Shown: piece after piece, positions 9,469 through 17,908 of the stretch
Position numbering within the stretch: position 1 is the stretch's first letter
Layout of the letters: every line of letters begins with the position of its first letter
Assembly: GCA_965220075.1 (NCBI GenBank)
Contig: OZ244806.1
Location: forward strand, 2,232,001-2,296,000
DNA length: 64,000 nucleotides
DNA from: G965220075 sp965220075
GTDB taxonomy: Bacteria > Chloroflexota > UBA11872
Direction: 5' to 3'
Notes under the pieces: model-generated
Seen by the model: only the letters and a program-made list of their open reading frames with translations
Told to the model about the DNA's origin: nothing
The model's database searches: none
Translations under genes and position numbers: made by a program

Positions 9469-11184
9469 ATGCTGCTGCAGCGGCTTTGTGACTACGCCCG
9501 CCGACTGGACCTGCCACCCCCGCTTTATAGCGAGAGGCCGGTGCGCTATATCGTCGAACTGGATGCGTCCGGACGGCTGTTGCGTCGGCAGCCCACGGAC
9601 ACCGCCGACCCGGCGGAGCGACGCACCCGCGGCGGCGTGCGTCGGCTGGCTCCCGCGGTCCAGCGGTCATCGGGCATTAGGCCGCTGCTGCTGGTCGACA
9701 ACGCTGAATACACCTTCGGCCTAGCGCGTGACCCGCACAAACAGTCCCGCGTGGACATGGCGCACGCCGCCTATCTGGACCTCGTGAGCCGCTGTGCGGC
9801 GGACACTGGCGACCCCGCTGTGCAGGCCGTGGTCGACTTCCTGAACGAGGATCCACTGGAACAGTTGGACTTGACCGATGACTTCGACCGCGGAGCCAAT
9901 ATCGCGTTTCAGGTCGGCGAAAGCTTCGCAACCGACGCGCCCGCCGTGCAGAAGTTCTGGGCAAGCGAGCACGATCCTGCCCGCGCCAAAGATGCAGTCA
10001 TTGGGCAGTGTTTAGTGTGCGGACACGAGCGGCCCTTGCACAGACGCCTGCCGGCCAAGCTCAAGCGGGTTCCGGGCGGGCAGACCTCGGGCACGGCGCT
10101 GATTTCCGCAAACGCTGAGGCTTTTTCGTCCTACGGGCTCGACGCCTCGCTGATCGCGCCCACCTGCGGCGAGTGCGCCGAGCTATTCACCACCGGCCTC
10201 AACCACCTGCTGGCTCATAAATCGCAATGCGTGGTTCTGGGCGGCGCAGCCTTCGTGTACTGGACGCGCGAACCCGTGCCCGAGCTGGACCCCGCGGTCA
10301 CCTTGACCCAGTCGGATCCCGGACAGGTGCGAGCGCTGCTTACATCCGTGTACAGGAGCCGCGAACCGGCACCGTTCAACGACACCCCCTTCTACGCGCT
10401 GTCGCTGTCTGGCAGCGGCGGGCGGGCGGTGGTCCGTGACTGGATGGACACGACCGTGGGCGAGGTCCGCAGGCACCTCGCACGCTGGTTTGCGCAGCAG
10501 CGGATCGTCGGGCGCAGCGGTGAACCGCCGGCGCCTTTAGGGCTGTATCCATTGGCGGCAGCCACCGTGCGGGACGCCAATCAGGATCTGTCGCCGCTGA
10601 CCCCACGCGCTCTGTTACGCGCGGCCCTCGACGGCGCGCCGCTGCCACCGAGCCTGCTGAGCGAGGCAGTGCGCCACAACCGCGCCGAACAGGATGTCAC
10701 TCGCCCGCGGGCGGCGCTCATCAAAGCCGTCATATGGAGCCAACGGCTCACAGAAGTGGAGGACGCCATGGTCCGGTTGGATCCCGATAGTCCGAACCCC
10801 GCCTATCGCTGTGGGCGGCTGCTGGCTGTGCTGGAGTCAGTGCAATACCAGGCGCTTGGTATCACCGCGGTCACCGACCGGTTTTACGGGGCTGCCTCTT
10901 CGGCCCCGGCCTCGGTATTCGGCCGCCTGCTGCGGGGGGTGCAGCCACATCTAGCGAAGCTGGAGCGGGACCGGCCCGGCGCCTACCACGCGCTTCAGCA
11001 AAGGCTGGAAGGCGTGATGGCCGGGCTGGAGGGATTCCCGAAGACACTCGCCATGGAAGACCAGGGGCTTTTCGCCCTGGGGTTTTACCACCAGCGGGCG
11101 CACGACCGCGCTCAGGCGCGCGCCCGACGCGCAGGCATTGATCCCGACACCGGCGAGATGAACGCCGTGGAACAGGAGAACTGA
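9469..11184 (+). CDS. cas8c: Type I-C Cas8c (Csd1), Cascade large subunit
   Basis: 571 residues, starting MLLQRLCDYARRLDLPPPLY, the usual Csd1 N-terminus. An internal C-x2-C pair around CLVCGHERP (near 10015-10035) and a later CGECAELF agree with the family's zinc-like cysteines. Csd1 recognises the PAM and, with Cas5c and Cas7, forms the target-binding complex; an internal start often yields the small subunit Cas11c. It is directly joined to cas5c and 1 bp from cas7. Length and motifs are intact, so this subunit should be functional. Confidence 0.95.
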   Translation: MLLQRLCDYARRLDLPPPLYSERPVRYIVELDASGRLLRRQPTDTADPAERRTRGGVRRLAPAVQRSSGIRPLLLVDNAEYTFGLARDPHKQSRVDMAHAAYLDLVSRCAADTGDPAVQAVVDFLNEDPLEQLDLTDDFDRGANIAFQVGESFATDAPAVQKFWASEHDPARAKDAVIGQCLVCGHERPLHRRLPAKLKRVPGGQTSGTALISANAEAFSSYGLDASLIAPTCGECAELFTTGLNHLLAHKSQCVVLGGAAFVYWTREPVPELDPAVTLTQSDPGQVRALLTSVYRSREPAPFNDTPFYALSLSGSGGRAVVRDWMDTTVGEVRRHLARWFAQQRIVGRSGEPPAPLGLYPLAAATVRDANQDLSPLTPRALLRAALDGAPLPPSLLSEAVRHNRAEQDVTRPRAALIKAVIWSQRLTEVEDAMVRLDPDSPNPAYRCGRLLAVLESVQYQALGITAVTDRFYGAASSAPASVFGRLLRGVQPHLAKLERDRPGAYHALQQRLEGVMAGLEGFPKTLAMEDQGLFALGFYHQRAHDRAQARARRAGIDPDTGEMNAVEQEN

Positions 11185-11185
11185 C

Positions 11186-12106
11186 GTGAGCCAGTCAATC
11201 ACTACCGATGTCAACCGCCGGCACGATTTCGTGCTCCTCTTCGATGTTTCTGATGGCAACCCCAATGGCGATCCCGACGCCGGAAACCTGCCGCGGGTGG
11301 ACCCCGAAACTATGCAAGGTCTGGTGACCGACGTCTCGCTCAAACGCAAGGTGCGCGATTGGGTAGACGCTGCCCGCGGCGAAGAGTCCCGGTTCAAGAT
11401 ATATGTGCAAAAAGACGGCGAGGCGCTGAACGCCAAGCACCGCCGGGCCTATGAGGCGCTGGGACTGCAGTCCACCGGCAGCAAACAGGACCGCGGTGAG
11501 GTGGACCAGGCCCGCGCCTGGATGTGTGAACACTTCTACGACATCCGGCTGTTTGGGGCCGTCATGAGCACCAGTATCAACTGCGGCCAGGTGCGCGGAC
11601 CTATGCAGTTCACCTTTGCCCGCTCGCAAGATCCCATCGTGCCGCTCGACCTATCGATCACCCGCGTGGCGGTCACGCGCGAGGAGGACGCCAAAGTAGT
11701 CGCGGCCGAAGACAATTCGGATAGGGCCACGGGCGGTAAGCAGACTGAGATGGGGCGCAAAGCGCTGGTTCCATATGGGCTCTACCGTGCCCACGGGTTC
11801 TTCAATGCGCACTTTGCGTCCCAGACGGGCGTTGACGCCCACGACCTGGCGCTGTTCTGGCAGGCCCTGCAGATGATGTGGGACCTCGATCGCTCATCCT
11901 CCCGCGGCCTCATGGCCTGCCGTGGCCTTTATGTCTTCAGCCACGCCAGCAAGCTGGGCGACGCTCCGGCGCACACCCTGTTTGAACGGGTCCGAGTGGC
12001 ACGCCGCGATGGTGTTGAGGCACCTCGCGTTTTCACCGACTACGCCGTGGAGGCGGACGACGCCGGATTGCCCGCCTGTGTGACGCTAATGCGGCTGGTC
12101 GGGTAG
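11186..12106 (+). CDS. cas7: Type I-C Cas7 (Csd2), Cascade backbone
   Basis: 306 residues from GTG. The N-terminal RHDFVLLFDVSDGNPNGDPD is the classical Csd2/Cas7c signature and the glycine-rich middle (RGPMQFTFARS, residues about 134-144) matches the RNA-binding backbone subunit. Several copies coat the crRNA spacer in Cascade. Operonic with cas8c. Normal length (about 280-310) and no lesion, ending with TAG at 12104. It is the last intact gene before the damaged adaptation genes. Confidence 0.95.
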   Translation: MSQSITTDVNRRHDFVLLFDVSDGNPNGDPDAGNLPRVDPETMQGLVTDVSLKRKVRDWVDAARGEESRFKIYVQKDGEALNAKHRRAYEALGLQSTGSKQDRGEVDQARAWMCEHFYDIRLFGAVMSTSINCGQVRGPMQFTFARSQDPIVPLDLSITRVAVTREEDAKVVAAEDNSDRATGGKQTEMGRKALVPYGLYRAHGFFNAHFASQTGVDAHDLALFWQALQMMWDLDRSSSRGLMACRGLYVFSHASKLGDAPAHTLFERVRVARRDGVEAPRVFTDYAVEADDAGLPACVTLMRLVG

Positions 12107-12140
12107 GCCGCGCTCGGTGGGCTTGCGCGTGAGCGAGCGC

Positions 12141-12603
12141 ATGAACGCGGCGGTGGACGACCGACCTGAGGTCCTGGTCTCGGCGATCGAGCACTACGCG
12201 TATTGCCCGCAGCAGTGCGCGCTGATACACGTGGAACAGACGTTCGCTGAGAACATTTTCACGATGCGCGGACGGCTGGCCCAAGAGCGGGCGGACCCGG
12301 GTGAGACCATCAGAGGACGGCGTGCGCGTGGTTCGCAACGCGCACGTCTGGTGCGAGTCGCTGGGCCTCCGCGGCCGCGGTCCAGCTGCGGCCCGCCAGG
12401 CCGTATCCCATCGAGCACAAATCCGGCCAGCGCCGTGTTCGTCCCGCGGAACTGCAACTCTACGCCCAGGCAATATGGCTGGAGGAGATGTTGGGCGTCG
12501 AGGCTCCGCGCGGCGTGGTCTATCTGGTGTGCACGCGGCGGCGCGAAGAGGTCGTGATCGGCGTCGGGCTGCGCGCCGAGACCCGATGCACAATCGAGGC
12601 GGA
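12141..12603 (+). pseudogene. cas4: cas4 remnant, two frameshifts and 3' truncation
   Basis: Three reading frames together rebuild Cas4. Frame 3 gives SAIEHYAYCPQQCALIHVEQ with the first Fe-S cysteine region, frame 1 (from about 12315) gives VRVVRNAHVWCESLGLRG, and frame 2 (from 12401) gives PYPIEHKSG then AELQLYAQAIWLEEMLG, the E-x-K and Q-x3-Q RecB-type nuclease motifs. The match stops at about 12600 (LRAETRCTIEA), so the C-terminal cysteine cluster is missing. Cas4 trims prespacers during adaptation. Two indels plus loss of the end mean this gene is dead. Sequence on the other side belongs to an IS481-type transposase. Confidence 0.88.
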
Positions 12604-13330
12604 CCCGGGTGGTGCAGAAGGCGCGGGAGGCGGTGTCATGGTGTTGGAAAAAGGCGTGAGCCTGGGTGAGGAAGTAGGTACTGGTGGAGCCTTGCTCATC
12701 GGGGTAGGCCAGGAGGAATGCGACGCGGGAGCAGTCATCCACATCCACATGCAGGAAGTCGTAGCCGCAGCCGGGCCAGCCTGTGCCACGGCGGACAGGC
12801 TGGCGGGGCGCGTCGGCACGACCTCGCAGGCGGTGTCCCCCGCCCGGTGGGATGCGGGCCAGCTTCTTGACATCGAGGTGCAGCAGTTCGCCAGCTTGGG
12901 CGCTCTGATAGCGCACCGGGCGCTGAGTGGGTCGGTCGAGGTCGGCCAAGCTGGGCACCCGATGGCGGCGCAGCACGCCGTAGATGGTGGAGCGTGGCAG
13001 GCCTAGGTGCCAGGCCGAGTGATGCGGACCCCAGCCCCGCTGCTGGCGCGCCTGCAAGATCCGCTGCTCCACCTGGCGCGGCAGTGCGTGCGGTCGCCGC
13101 TGGCCGATGGGCGGTCAGTCGGTCAAGCTCACCCGCGCTTCGGCGCGGTAGCGTCCCAGCCAGCGGTAGGCCGTCTGCCGCGAGACCCGCTGCGCCTCCG
13201 CGGCTGCCGTTGCGGACCATCCGTGATGCACGAAGCGTTCCACGAGGACCTGGTGCCTATCCGTGTTCAGACACTGTCTACCATCGGACACGTGAGCCTC
13301 CTCTCGGTTGGGTCCGTCAGTACCCCACAC
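12603..13330 (-). pseudogene. IS481-family transposase remnant (5' part, internal TGA, 3' cut)
   Basis: Reading leftward, an N-terminal helix-turn-helix (LVERFVHHGWSATAAAEAQR, then VSRQTAYRWLGRYRAEA) runs into an in-frame TGA at 13115 where IS481 members have Arg of the DRxxRP motif, then continues in the same frame: GLPRSTIYGVLRRHRVPSL, then GELLHLDVKKLARIPPGG and DFLHVDVDDCSRVAFL, with the first DDE aspartate region. Homology stops near 12603-12640, before the rest of the catalytic core. The element therefore lost its 3' half where it abuts the cas4 remnant. Inactive. Confidence 0.8.
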
Positions 13331-13405
13331 CGGATAAGGAGGCGCTCAACTACCAACAAGACACCCCAAGTGCGTAACGTGTCAAGCCGCGAGCGGTTCG
13401 TGGTG

Positions 13406-14536
13406 CTAGTGGTGCCCCCAGGCCGTGGCCTCGCCGTAGCGGGTACGCGTCTGGAGGCAGCCGTGCAGGTACCCGACGAGGCGGTTGCCGGGGGCACGGA
13501 GCGCCTAGTGGTGGAGATCGCCCGCCGCTCGTCGCTGGTGGTAGAACGCGCGACACCCGAGGCTTGATCGCAGCGCGCACAGCGCCCCCTGGTCAATGGC
13601 GTCGGCGAGCCGCCGGTTGCGGATGAAGCGCGCCTTTACGGTCCGCCGGTGCCCGGATGCTACGGTCAGGGGAGACGTGCCAGAGTAGTTGCGCCGGGCC
13701 TTCGCGGAGGCGTAGCGGTCGGGGTCATCCCCGAACTCGACGAGCACCCGGGTGCCGAGGACGACGGCGAGGCCAGGTAGGGAACGGTAGATGTTGGCGT
13801 CTGGGTGCGTCTCAAAATAGACGGCCAATTCGGCTTCGACGTCCGCAAGCTGGCGATTGATCGCGCCAATCTGGCCAACGGCGGCGCGGATGCTCGCGGC
13901 GAACGCGCGGCTGACGGCGGGCGGTGCTTCGAGGTGCGGGATTCGCAGCGCGGCGCGGGACTGCGGCGTGGTCAGCCGGGCCGCCGCGCGCGGGTCGGGC
14001 GCCCGGGCCAGCACCCCCACCGCATCCCCGTGGGCCAATTCGGGGAACGCGTCGAGGGCGGCTGGGAAATACTCCCGGAGGCTGCTCCGGAGCCGGTTGG
14101 TCTGCCGGGTCCGATCCCAGATCAGTTGCTGATGGGTACGGGCGAGTATCCGCACGGCGTCGCTGTCGCCGCCGACCGGCCGGTGGTTGCGCCGGTCGAT
14201 GCGGACCAAGTCGGCGAGCACCTTCGCGTCGCCGGCGTCGGATTTGGCGCCGCTGACGTGATGCCGGTCCCGGTAGCGCGCCGCCGAGCGGGGGGTGAGG
14301 GCATAGACGCGGTAGCCGGCCGCGCGCAAGGCTGAGACCTATAGCCCGCGGTCGGTTTCGACCCCGATGACGACGCCGCTCGTGTCCGCGGCGTGCTCCG
14401 CGAGCAGGGCGTGCAGCGTGGCGATGCCCGCCAGGCCTTCCGGCACCCGTTGGGCGGCGAGTTGCTCGCCCGCCGCGTTCGTGAGGTGGACATCGCGATG
14501 GGTCTCAGCCCAGTCATCGCCCACGTACAGGACCAT
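13406..14536 (-). pseudogene. IS110-family transposase with in-frame TAG codons
   Basis: ATG at 14534-14536. MVLYVGDDWAETHRDVHL and VVIGVETDRGL form the DEDD RuvC-like N-terminus, ALTPRSAARYRDRHHVSGAK and SDAGDAKVLADLVRIDR follow, and the Tnp20 C-terminal domain has SLPGLAVVLGTRVLVEFGDD and NRLVGYLHGCL. The frame is interrupted by TAG at 14339 (where relatives have Leu) and 13505 (where Gln is expected); a further TAG at 13406 may be the natural end, with a TGA at 13382 beyond it. No frameshift is present. It replaces the 5' part of cas1. DEDD transposases of this family use a bridge RNA. Probably inactive unless ambers are read through. Confidence 0.82.
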
Positions 14537-14800
14537 CGTGCCCTGCCTCCTCGGGTACGTGCGGCTGCCTCTTCCCCTGCTGCGATGGTCCCCGCGACAA
14601 CCTAATGGACCAGTGCTCACGGGCACGACACCCCAGGAGTGCTGTGGCCCAGCCAGCCAGACCAGTCGGGGCTCGGTCTCGTTGTCGAGATCCGAAGGTC
14701 GCGGACTCATGGAGAGCTCACCAACTGGCGGGTCTGGAATCAGTGTCCCGGATGGTGCCGAGCTACCGGTCGAGTCCCGTTAGGCTCGTGGGAAGTACAT
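14537..14800 (-). mobile_element. Non-coding left end of the IS110 element
   Basis: About 260 bp without a gene between the transposase start and the point where cas1 homology resumes (about 14802). In the IS110 group the bridge RNA that pairs with target and donor is encoded in exactly this position, upstream of the transposase, so this stretch is a candidate. No experimental or structural support beyond position. Confidence 0.4.
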
Positions 14801-14801
14801 C

Positions 14802-15083
14802 CAGTTAGCTGCGGACCGGCTGGTGCCGAGCCGGATCAACCGGCGGCAGCTCGGCGCCGATGACTTTGAGAGACTCTCCGCGAGCACGGTGCATCTGAAC
14901 GATACAGGCCGGCGTACCGGTATTGCCGCCTATCAGAGGCGGAAGAAAGTTGAGGTACCGCACCGGGTGCCCAAGCGCAAGGTCCCGTTGGGGCTAGCGC
15001 CCCATGCCCAAACACGCCTGCTGGCCCGCCATCTGCGAGGCGACCTCCGCGACTACTCGCCTTTTCCGGCCGCCGGAAGGGAC
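14802..15083 (+). pseudogene. cas1: cas1 C-terminal fragment
   Basis: The frame starting near 14802 gives AADRLVPSRINRRQLGADDF, HLNDTGRRTGIAAYQRRKK and APHAQTRLLARHLRGDL followed by DYSPF, matching the last roughly 95 residues of type I-C Cas1 including the region after the metal ligands. The first two thirds, with the catalytic Glu and His, are absent and the IS110 end lies at the break. It runs without its own stop into the start of cas2 (ATG at 15084). Cas1 is the integrase of spacer acquisition; this copy cannot function. Confidence 0.85.
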
Positions 15084-15373
15084 ATGGAGTTGCTGGTTAA
15101 GACGATGTAGCGACGGACACGCCGGCTGGTCGGCGGCGCCTGCGACGGGTGATGCGCGTGTGCCAGGCCTATGGGCAGCGCGTGCAGAAATCTATATTCG
15201 AATGCGTGCTCAACCCGATACAGCTGGAAACAGTCAAGGACGGGCAGGCGGCGGAAATCGATCTCGAGCGCAACAGCCTGAGGCTCTATCGTCTGCGCGA
15301 GCCCCACGCCCAGCACCGGGAGATTCTGGGCCAGCGGCTGCCCCACGACATCGGTGAACCGCTCGCGATGTGA
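15084..15373 (+). pseudogene. cas2: cas2, frameshifted near its start
   Basis: ATG at 15084 gives MELLVKT, then the frame breaks (stop TAG at 15108). Shifting frame at about 15103 restores DVATDTPAGRRRLRRVMRVC, QAYGQRVQKSIFECVLNP and NSLRLYRLREP to a stop at 15371-15373, which is a full Cas2 of about 95 residues. The lost bases fall in the conserved YD(V) strand that bears the catalytic-site aspartate. Cas2 bridges the Cas1 dimers during spacer integration. With cas1 and cas4 also broken, the locus cannot acquire spacers. Confidence 0.85.
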
Positions 15374-15546
15374 ATGCCGCGAATCTCCAGAGGTGCCTCG
15401 AAACTGATGGGGTTCGCACAGAAAACGTGCGTCGGGTACGTCTCGTGCGCGGGTCCGAACCCAATTTCGACACTCCAGCACCGCAGAGCCCCGCTCTGCG
15501 ACGCTCAAAGAGCGTCTCACGGGGCACATTACGCCTCTGGCGGACT

Positions 15547-15853
15547 ATTGCACCCGGTCTCCGGACCGCGTGAGGATTGAGGCACGATGCGCACATCAAG
15601 GCGCGCAACGGGCGCGGGTTGCACCGGGCCTTCGGACCGGCTGAGGATTGAAACCTGTAGATGTCCGTGGTGATGTAGCATGCCTGTAGTTGCACCGGGT
15701 CTTCGGACCGGGTGAGGATTGAAACGGCTAATATTTCGCTAGACGCGTGACGCAGCCCAGTTGCACCCGGTCTTCGGACCGGGTGAGGATTGAAACGGCT
15801 AATATTTCGCTAGACGCGTGACGCAGCCCAGTTGCACCCGGTCTTCGGACCGG
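15547..15853 (+). CRISPR. Short CRISPR array, four full repeats and one truncated, 34-nt spacers
   Basis: Repeats of 37 nt lie at 15547-15583 (degenerate, ends GAGGC), 15618-15654, 15689-15725 and 15760-15796, and a truncated one at 15831-15853 that stops after 23 nt. The repeat ends in GGATTGAAAC and contains an 8-bp perfect stem ACCCGGTC/GACCGGGT closed by a TTCG loop. All four spacers are exactly 34 nt; spacers 3 (15726-15759) and 4 (15797-15830) are identical, so a 71-bp repeat-spacer unit was duplicated. The array lies 173 bp after cas2 in the usual orientation for type I-C. Repeats 1 and 2 carry substitutions that weaken the hairpin. Confidence 0.95.
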
Positions 15854-16388
15854 AGGAAGAACGACTTCTACGACAAGCTGCTCAGCAAACTCACGGCTAC
15901 GCTCCAGCGATTCGCTCGGTGCGCCGTGCCATACCTACATGTCGGAGTTGATTGGCGTCTGCGGGAAACAAATGCGACTCATCGTCTTAAGGTTCTTGAA
16001 CCTGATGGACGCGCAGCTTGCTGAATTGCCTAAGGCTGGGTCTGCACCGTAGCGCATCAGATCGTCGGCGACTCCGGCCAGCCGCCGCGTGCCTGATGGC
16101 CTCAGGACATACGCCTCGTGCCTGCACCTAGCAGCGGCAGGCTTTGCTTCATCGCGAACCGGACCGAACCGCCCACCGCATTCTCCCCGATCCGGCACCA
16201 AACTACAGCCACGCGCGCTGGAATGACACTTGATCAGGCCCATAACGTGTACAGCATCGCCACGCGACGCGCCCATATCGGCTCCAGGCTGACGGTAAGG
16301 CGGAACTCGACCAAGACCCTACTGGACGAACGGGCCTACGCCCGTCAGCATCCCTCCGACACCGCCCGGATCCACACCTCGCCACCCG
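15854..16388. other. Non-coding or unrecognised region after the array
   Basis: No open reading frame with recognisable sequence. The truncated last repeat runs directly into it, so a deletion or insertion boundary lies at 15854. A short frame reading KNDFYDKLLSKLTATLQRF follows the break but has no start of its own and could be a gene fragment of unknown origin. Confidence 0.4.
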
Positions 16389-16402
16389 GAGACCTTTGCA
16401 TA
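16389..16402 (+). repeat. Probable left terminal inverted repeat of IS5-type element
   Basis: GAGACCTTTGCATA is a typical IS5-family outer end and lies 56 bp before the transposase ATG. Twelve of these bases (AGACCTTTGCAT) recur at 46482-46493 in the intergenic region after the pyruvate dehydrogenase cluster, which may be a footprint of the same element type. No matching right end was found after the transposase. Confidence 0.5.
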
Positions 16403-16457
16403 ACCTCCTTGGTTGTTCACACTCGGGACGGAGAGCAGGTTTTGGGGAGGGTTGGCC

Positions 16458-17310
16458 ATGCACCGCACAGTGAGTGAGCGGTCGTTGGTTGAGGCGCTGC
16501 TGCCGGAGCGGCTGGGGCGGAACGAGAGGCTGGACGAGGTGGTTGACTGGAAGTAGCTGGCTGAGCTGGTGGCTGGCATCCACTCGTCTGTCTCAGGCCG
16601 TCCCAGCTACCCGCCGCTGGTGATGCTGCTGCAGCAGCGGTACGGGGCATCCAACGAAGCGATGGAGGAAGCCCTGTGGGATCGGGTCTCGTTCAAGCGG
16701 TTCGTGGGGCTTGGGCTGGAGGACGACGCGCCTGACCACTCGACGATCAGCCGCTTTCGCAAGGAAGTGACGGAGCGCGGGCTGGCCGGTCGGCTGTTGC
16801 AGGAGTTGAACCGCCAGTTGGAGGCGCACCGCTTGCTGGTGAAGAAGGGCACGCTGATAGACGCGATCCTGGTGGAGGCGCAGGCGTGGCGGCCGTCGAT
16901 GAGGGAGAGGCCTGGGGCAAGGAACGGAACGGACCCGTAGGCTGGATGGACGCGCCAAGGGGGCAAATCGCACTTCGGTTACAAGTCGCACATCGGGGTG
17001 GATGCGGGTTCGGGGCTGATACGCGAGGCGGCGCTGACGCCCGCCAAGGTGAACGAGACGCAGGTGGCGGACGAGTTGGTGAGCGGAGATGAGGAGGCGG
17101 TCTATGCAGACAAGGCCTACGAGTCGAAGGAGCGACGGCTGCGGGCGCAGGGCATCAACGACTGGATCATGCACCGTTCGCCCAAGCACCAGGCGCAACT
17201 GCCGGCGCCGGAACCCGCTGATCGCCCGCGCGCGGGCGCCGGTGGAGAGGGTGTTTGGCACGCTGAAGCGATCCTACGGCTATCGCGCGTGCGCCACGAG
17301 ACGGCGGGTC
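16458..17310 (+). pseudogene. IS5-family transposase, two in-frame TAGs and a frameshift
   Basis: ATG at 16458. The same frame gives the IS5 N-terminal domain (GRPSYPPLVMLLQQRYGAS, DAPDHSTISRFRKEV), first catalytic Asp region GTLIDAILVEA, then GKSHFGYKSHIGVDAGSG with the second Asp, but is stopped by TAG at 16554 (after VVDWK) and at 16938 (within the TDP-x-AGW motif where Glu or Asp is usual). Near 17215 a frameshift moves to another frame carrying the third acidic residue, ARAPVERVFGTLKRSYGYR. Homology then fades at about 17300, where it joins an antitoxin fragment. The right terminal repeat is lost. Inactive. Confidence 0.85.
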
Positions 17311-17315
17311 GCGGG

Positions 17316-17480
17316 ACAACCATCTCGGCCTTGGTCGAGGCTGGCTTTCGGCAGATTCTTGAGATCGAGCCAGCGGCTGCGATCGAACCGTTGTCGGAAC
17401 TCCCGCGCTGGCGCAGCGGGGGCGCCCGTGTGGACGTAGCCAACCGCTCGGAGCTCGCCGCAGCGATGCACGAAGAATGA
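17316..17480 (+). pseudogene. vapB: VapB-type antitoxin, C-terminal fragment
   Basis: The frame gives TTISALVEAGFRQIL (end of a ribbon-helix-helix domain) and LPRWRSGGARVDVANRSELA ending AAMHEE, typical of the C-terminal toxin-neutralising tail of VapB antitoxins. The stop TGA overlaps the region of the vapC start (stop at 17478-17480, ATG at 17481). The N-terminal DNA-binding part is missing where the IS5 remnant ends, so autoregulation would be lost. Confidence 0.6.
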
Positions 17481-17908
17481 ATGCTCGTCCTCGACACCAA
17501 CGTCCTGCTATTCGCGGCTGACGAAAGCTCCGACTTTCATCTCGTCTGTCGCCAGCGGATCGAACACTAGCGGCGCGACCCGTCCCCGGTCTTCCTCACG
17601 TGGAACATCTGCTACGAGTTCCTGCGCGTCAGCACGCACCCGCGCCTTTTCCGCTCGCCCTGGACGGCTGGGCAGTTCGTCGACGCCTTGCTGGCCTCAC
17701 CAGGGGTTGCCCTGCTCGTCGCCACGACCCGCCATGCGGCGGTGCTGGCGCAGACCCTGGCCGAGAATCCCCGAGGCCCGCGGGAACTTGATACATGACC
17801 TTCACACCGCGGTCGTGATGCCGGAGCACGGGGTCAGTCGCATCTGCACGCGCGACACTGACTTCCACCGCTTCCCGTTCCTCGAGCCCGTGGATCCGCT
17901 GCGATGCT
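17481..17908 (+). pseudogene. vapC: VapC-type PIN-domain toxin, nonsense and frameshift lesions
   Basis: ATG at 17481 gives MLVLDTNVLLFAADESSDFH with the first catalytic Asp, then a TAG at 17568 where relatives have Trp (IEH-x-RRDPSP), then SPVFLTWNICYEFLRVSTHP with the conserved Glu. A one-base shift near 17770 is needed to reach NLIHDLHTAVVMPEHGVSRI and CTRDTDFHRFPFLEPVDPL with the remaining acidic residues. VapC proteins are PIN-domain RNases that cut tRNA or rRNA. Two independent lesions indicate a dead toxin beside a beheaded antitoxin. Confidence 0.8.

Noticed and set aside
12194..13072. A single 292-codon minus-strand protein across the cas4 junction
   Set aside because: Only its first part matches an IS481 transposase; the rest is antisense to the cas4 remnant, so it is a chimeric frame at a break point.
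15935..16276. A 113-codon minus-strand frame after the CRISPR array
   Set aside because: No recognisable domain, no ribosome-binding site, and composition typical of chance frames here.
1954..17570. Genome-wide reassignment of TAG to an amino acid
   Set aside because: Many sound genes here end with TAG at the expected length (cas7, integrase, DUF72, aceE, E3, ABC genes), a TGA also interrupts the IS481 remnant, and frameshifts occur in the same pseudogenes.
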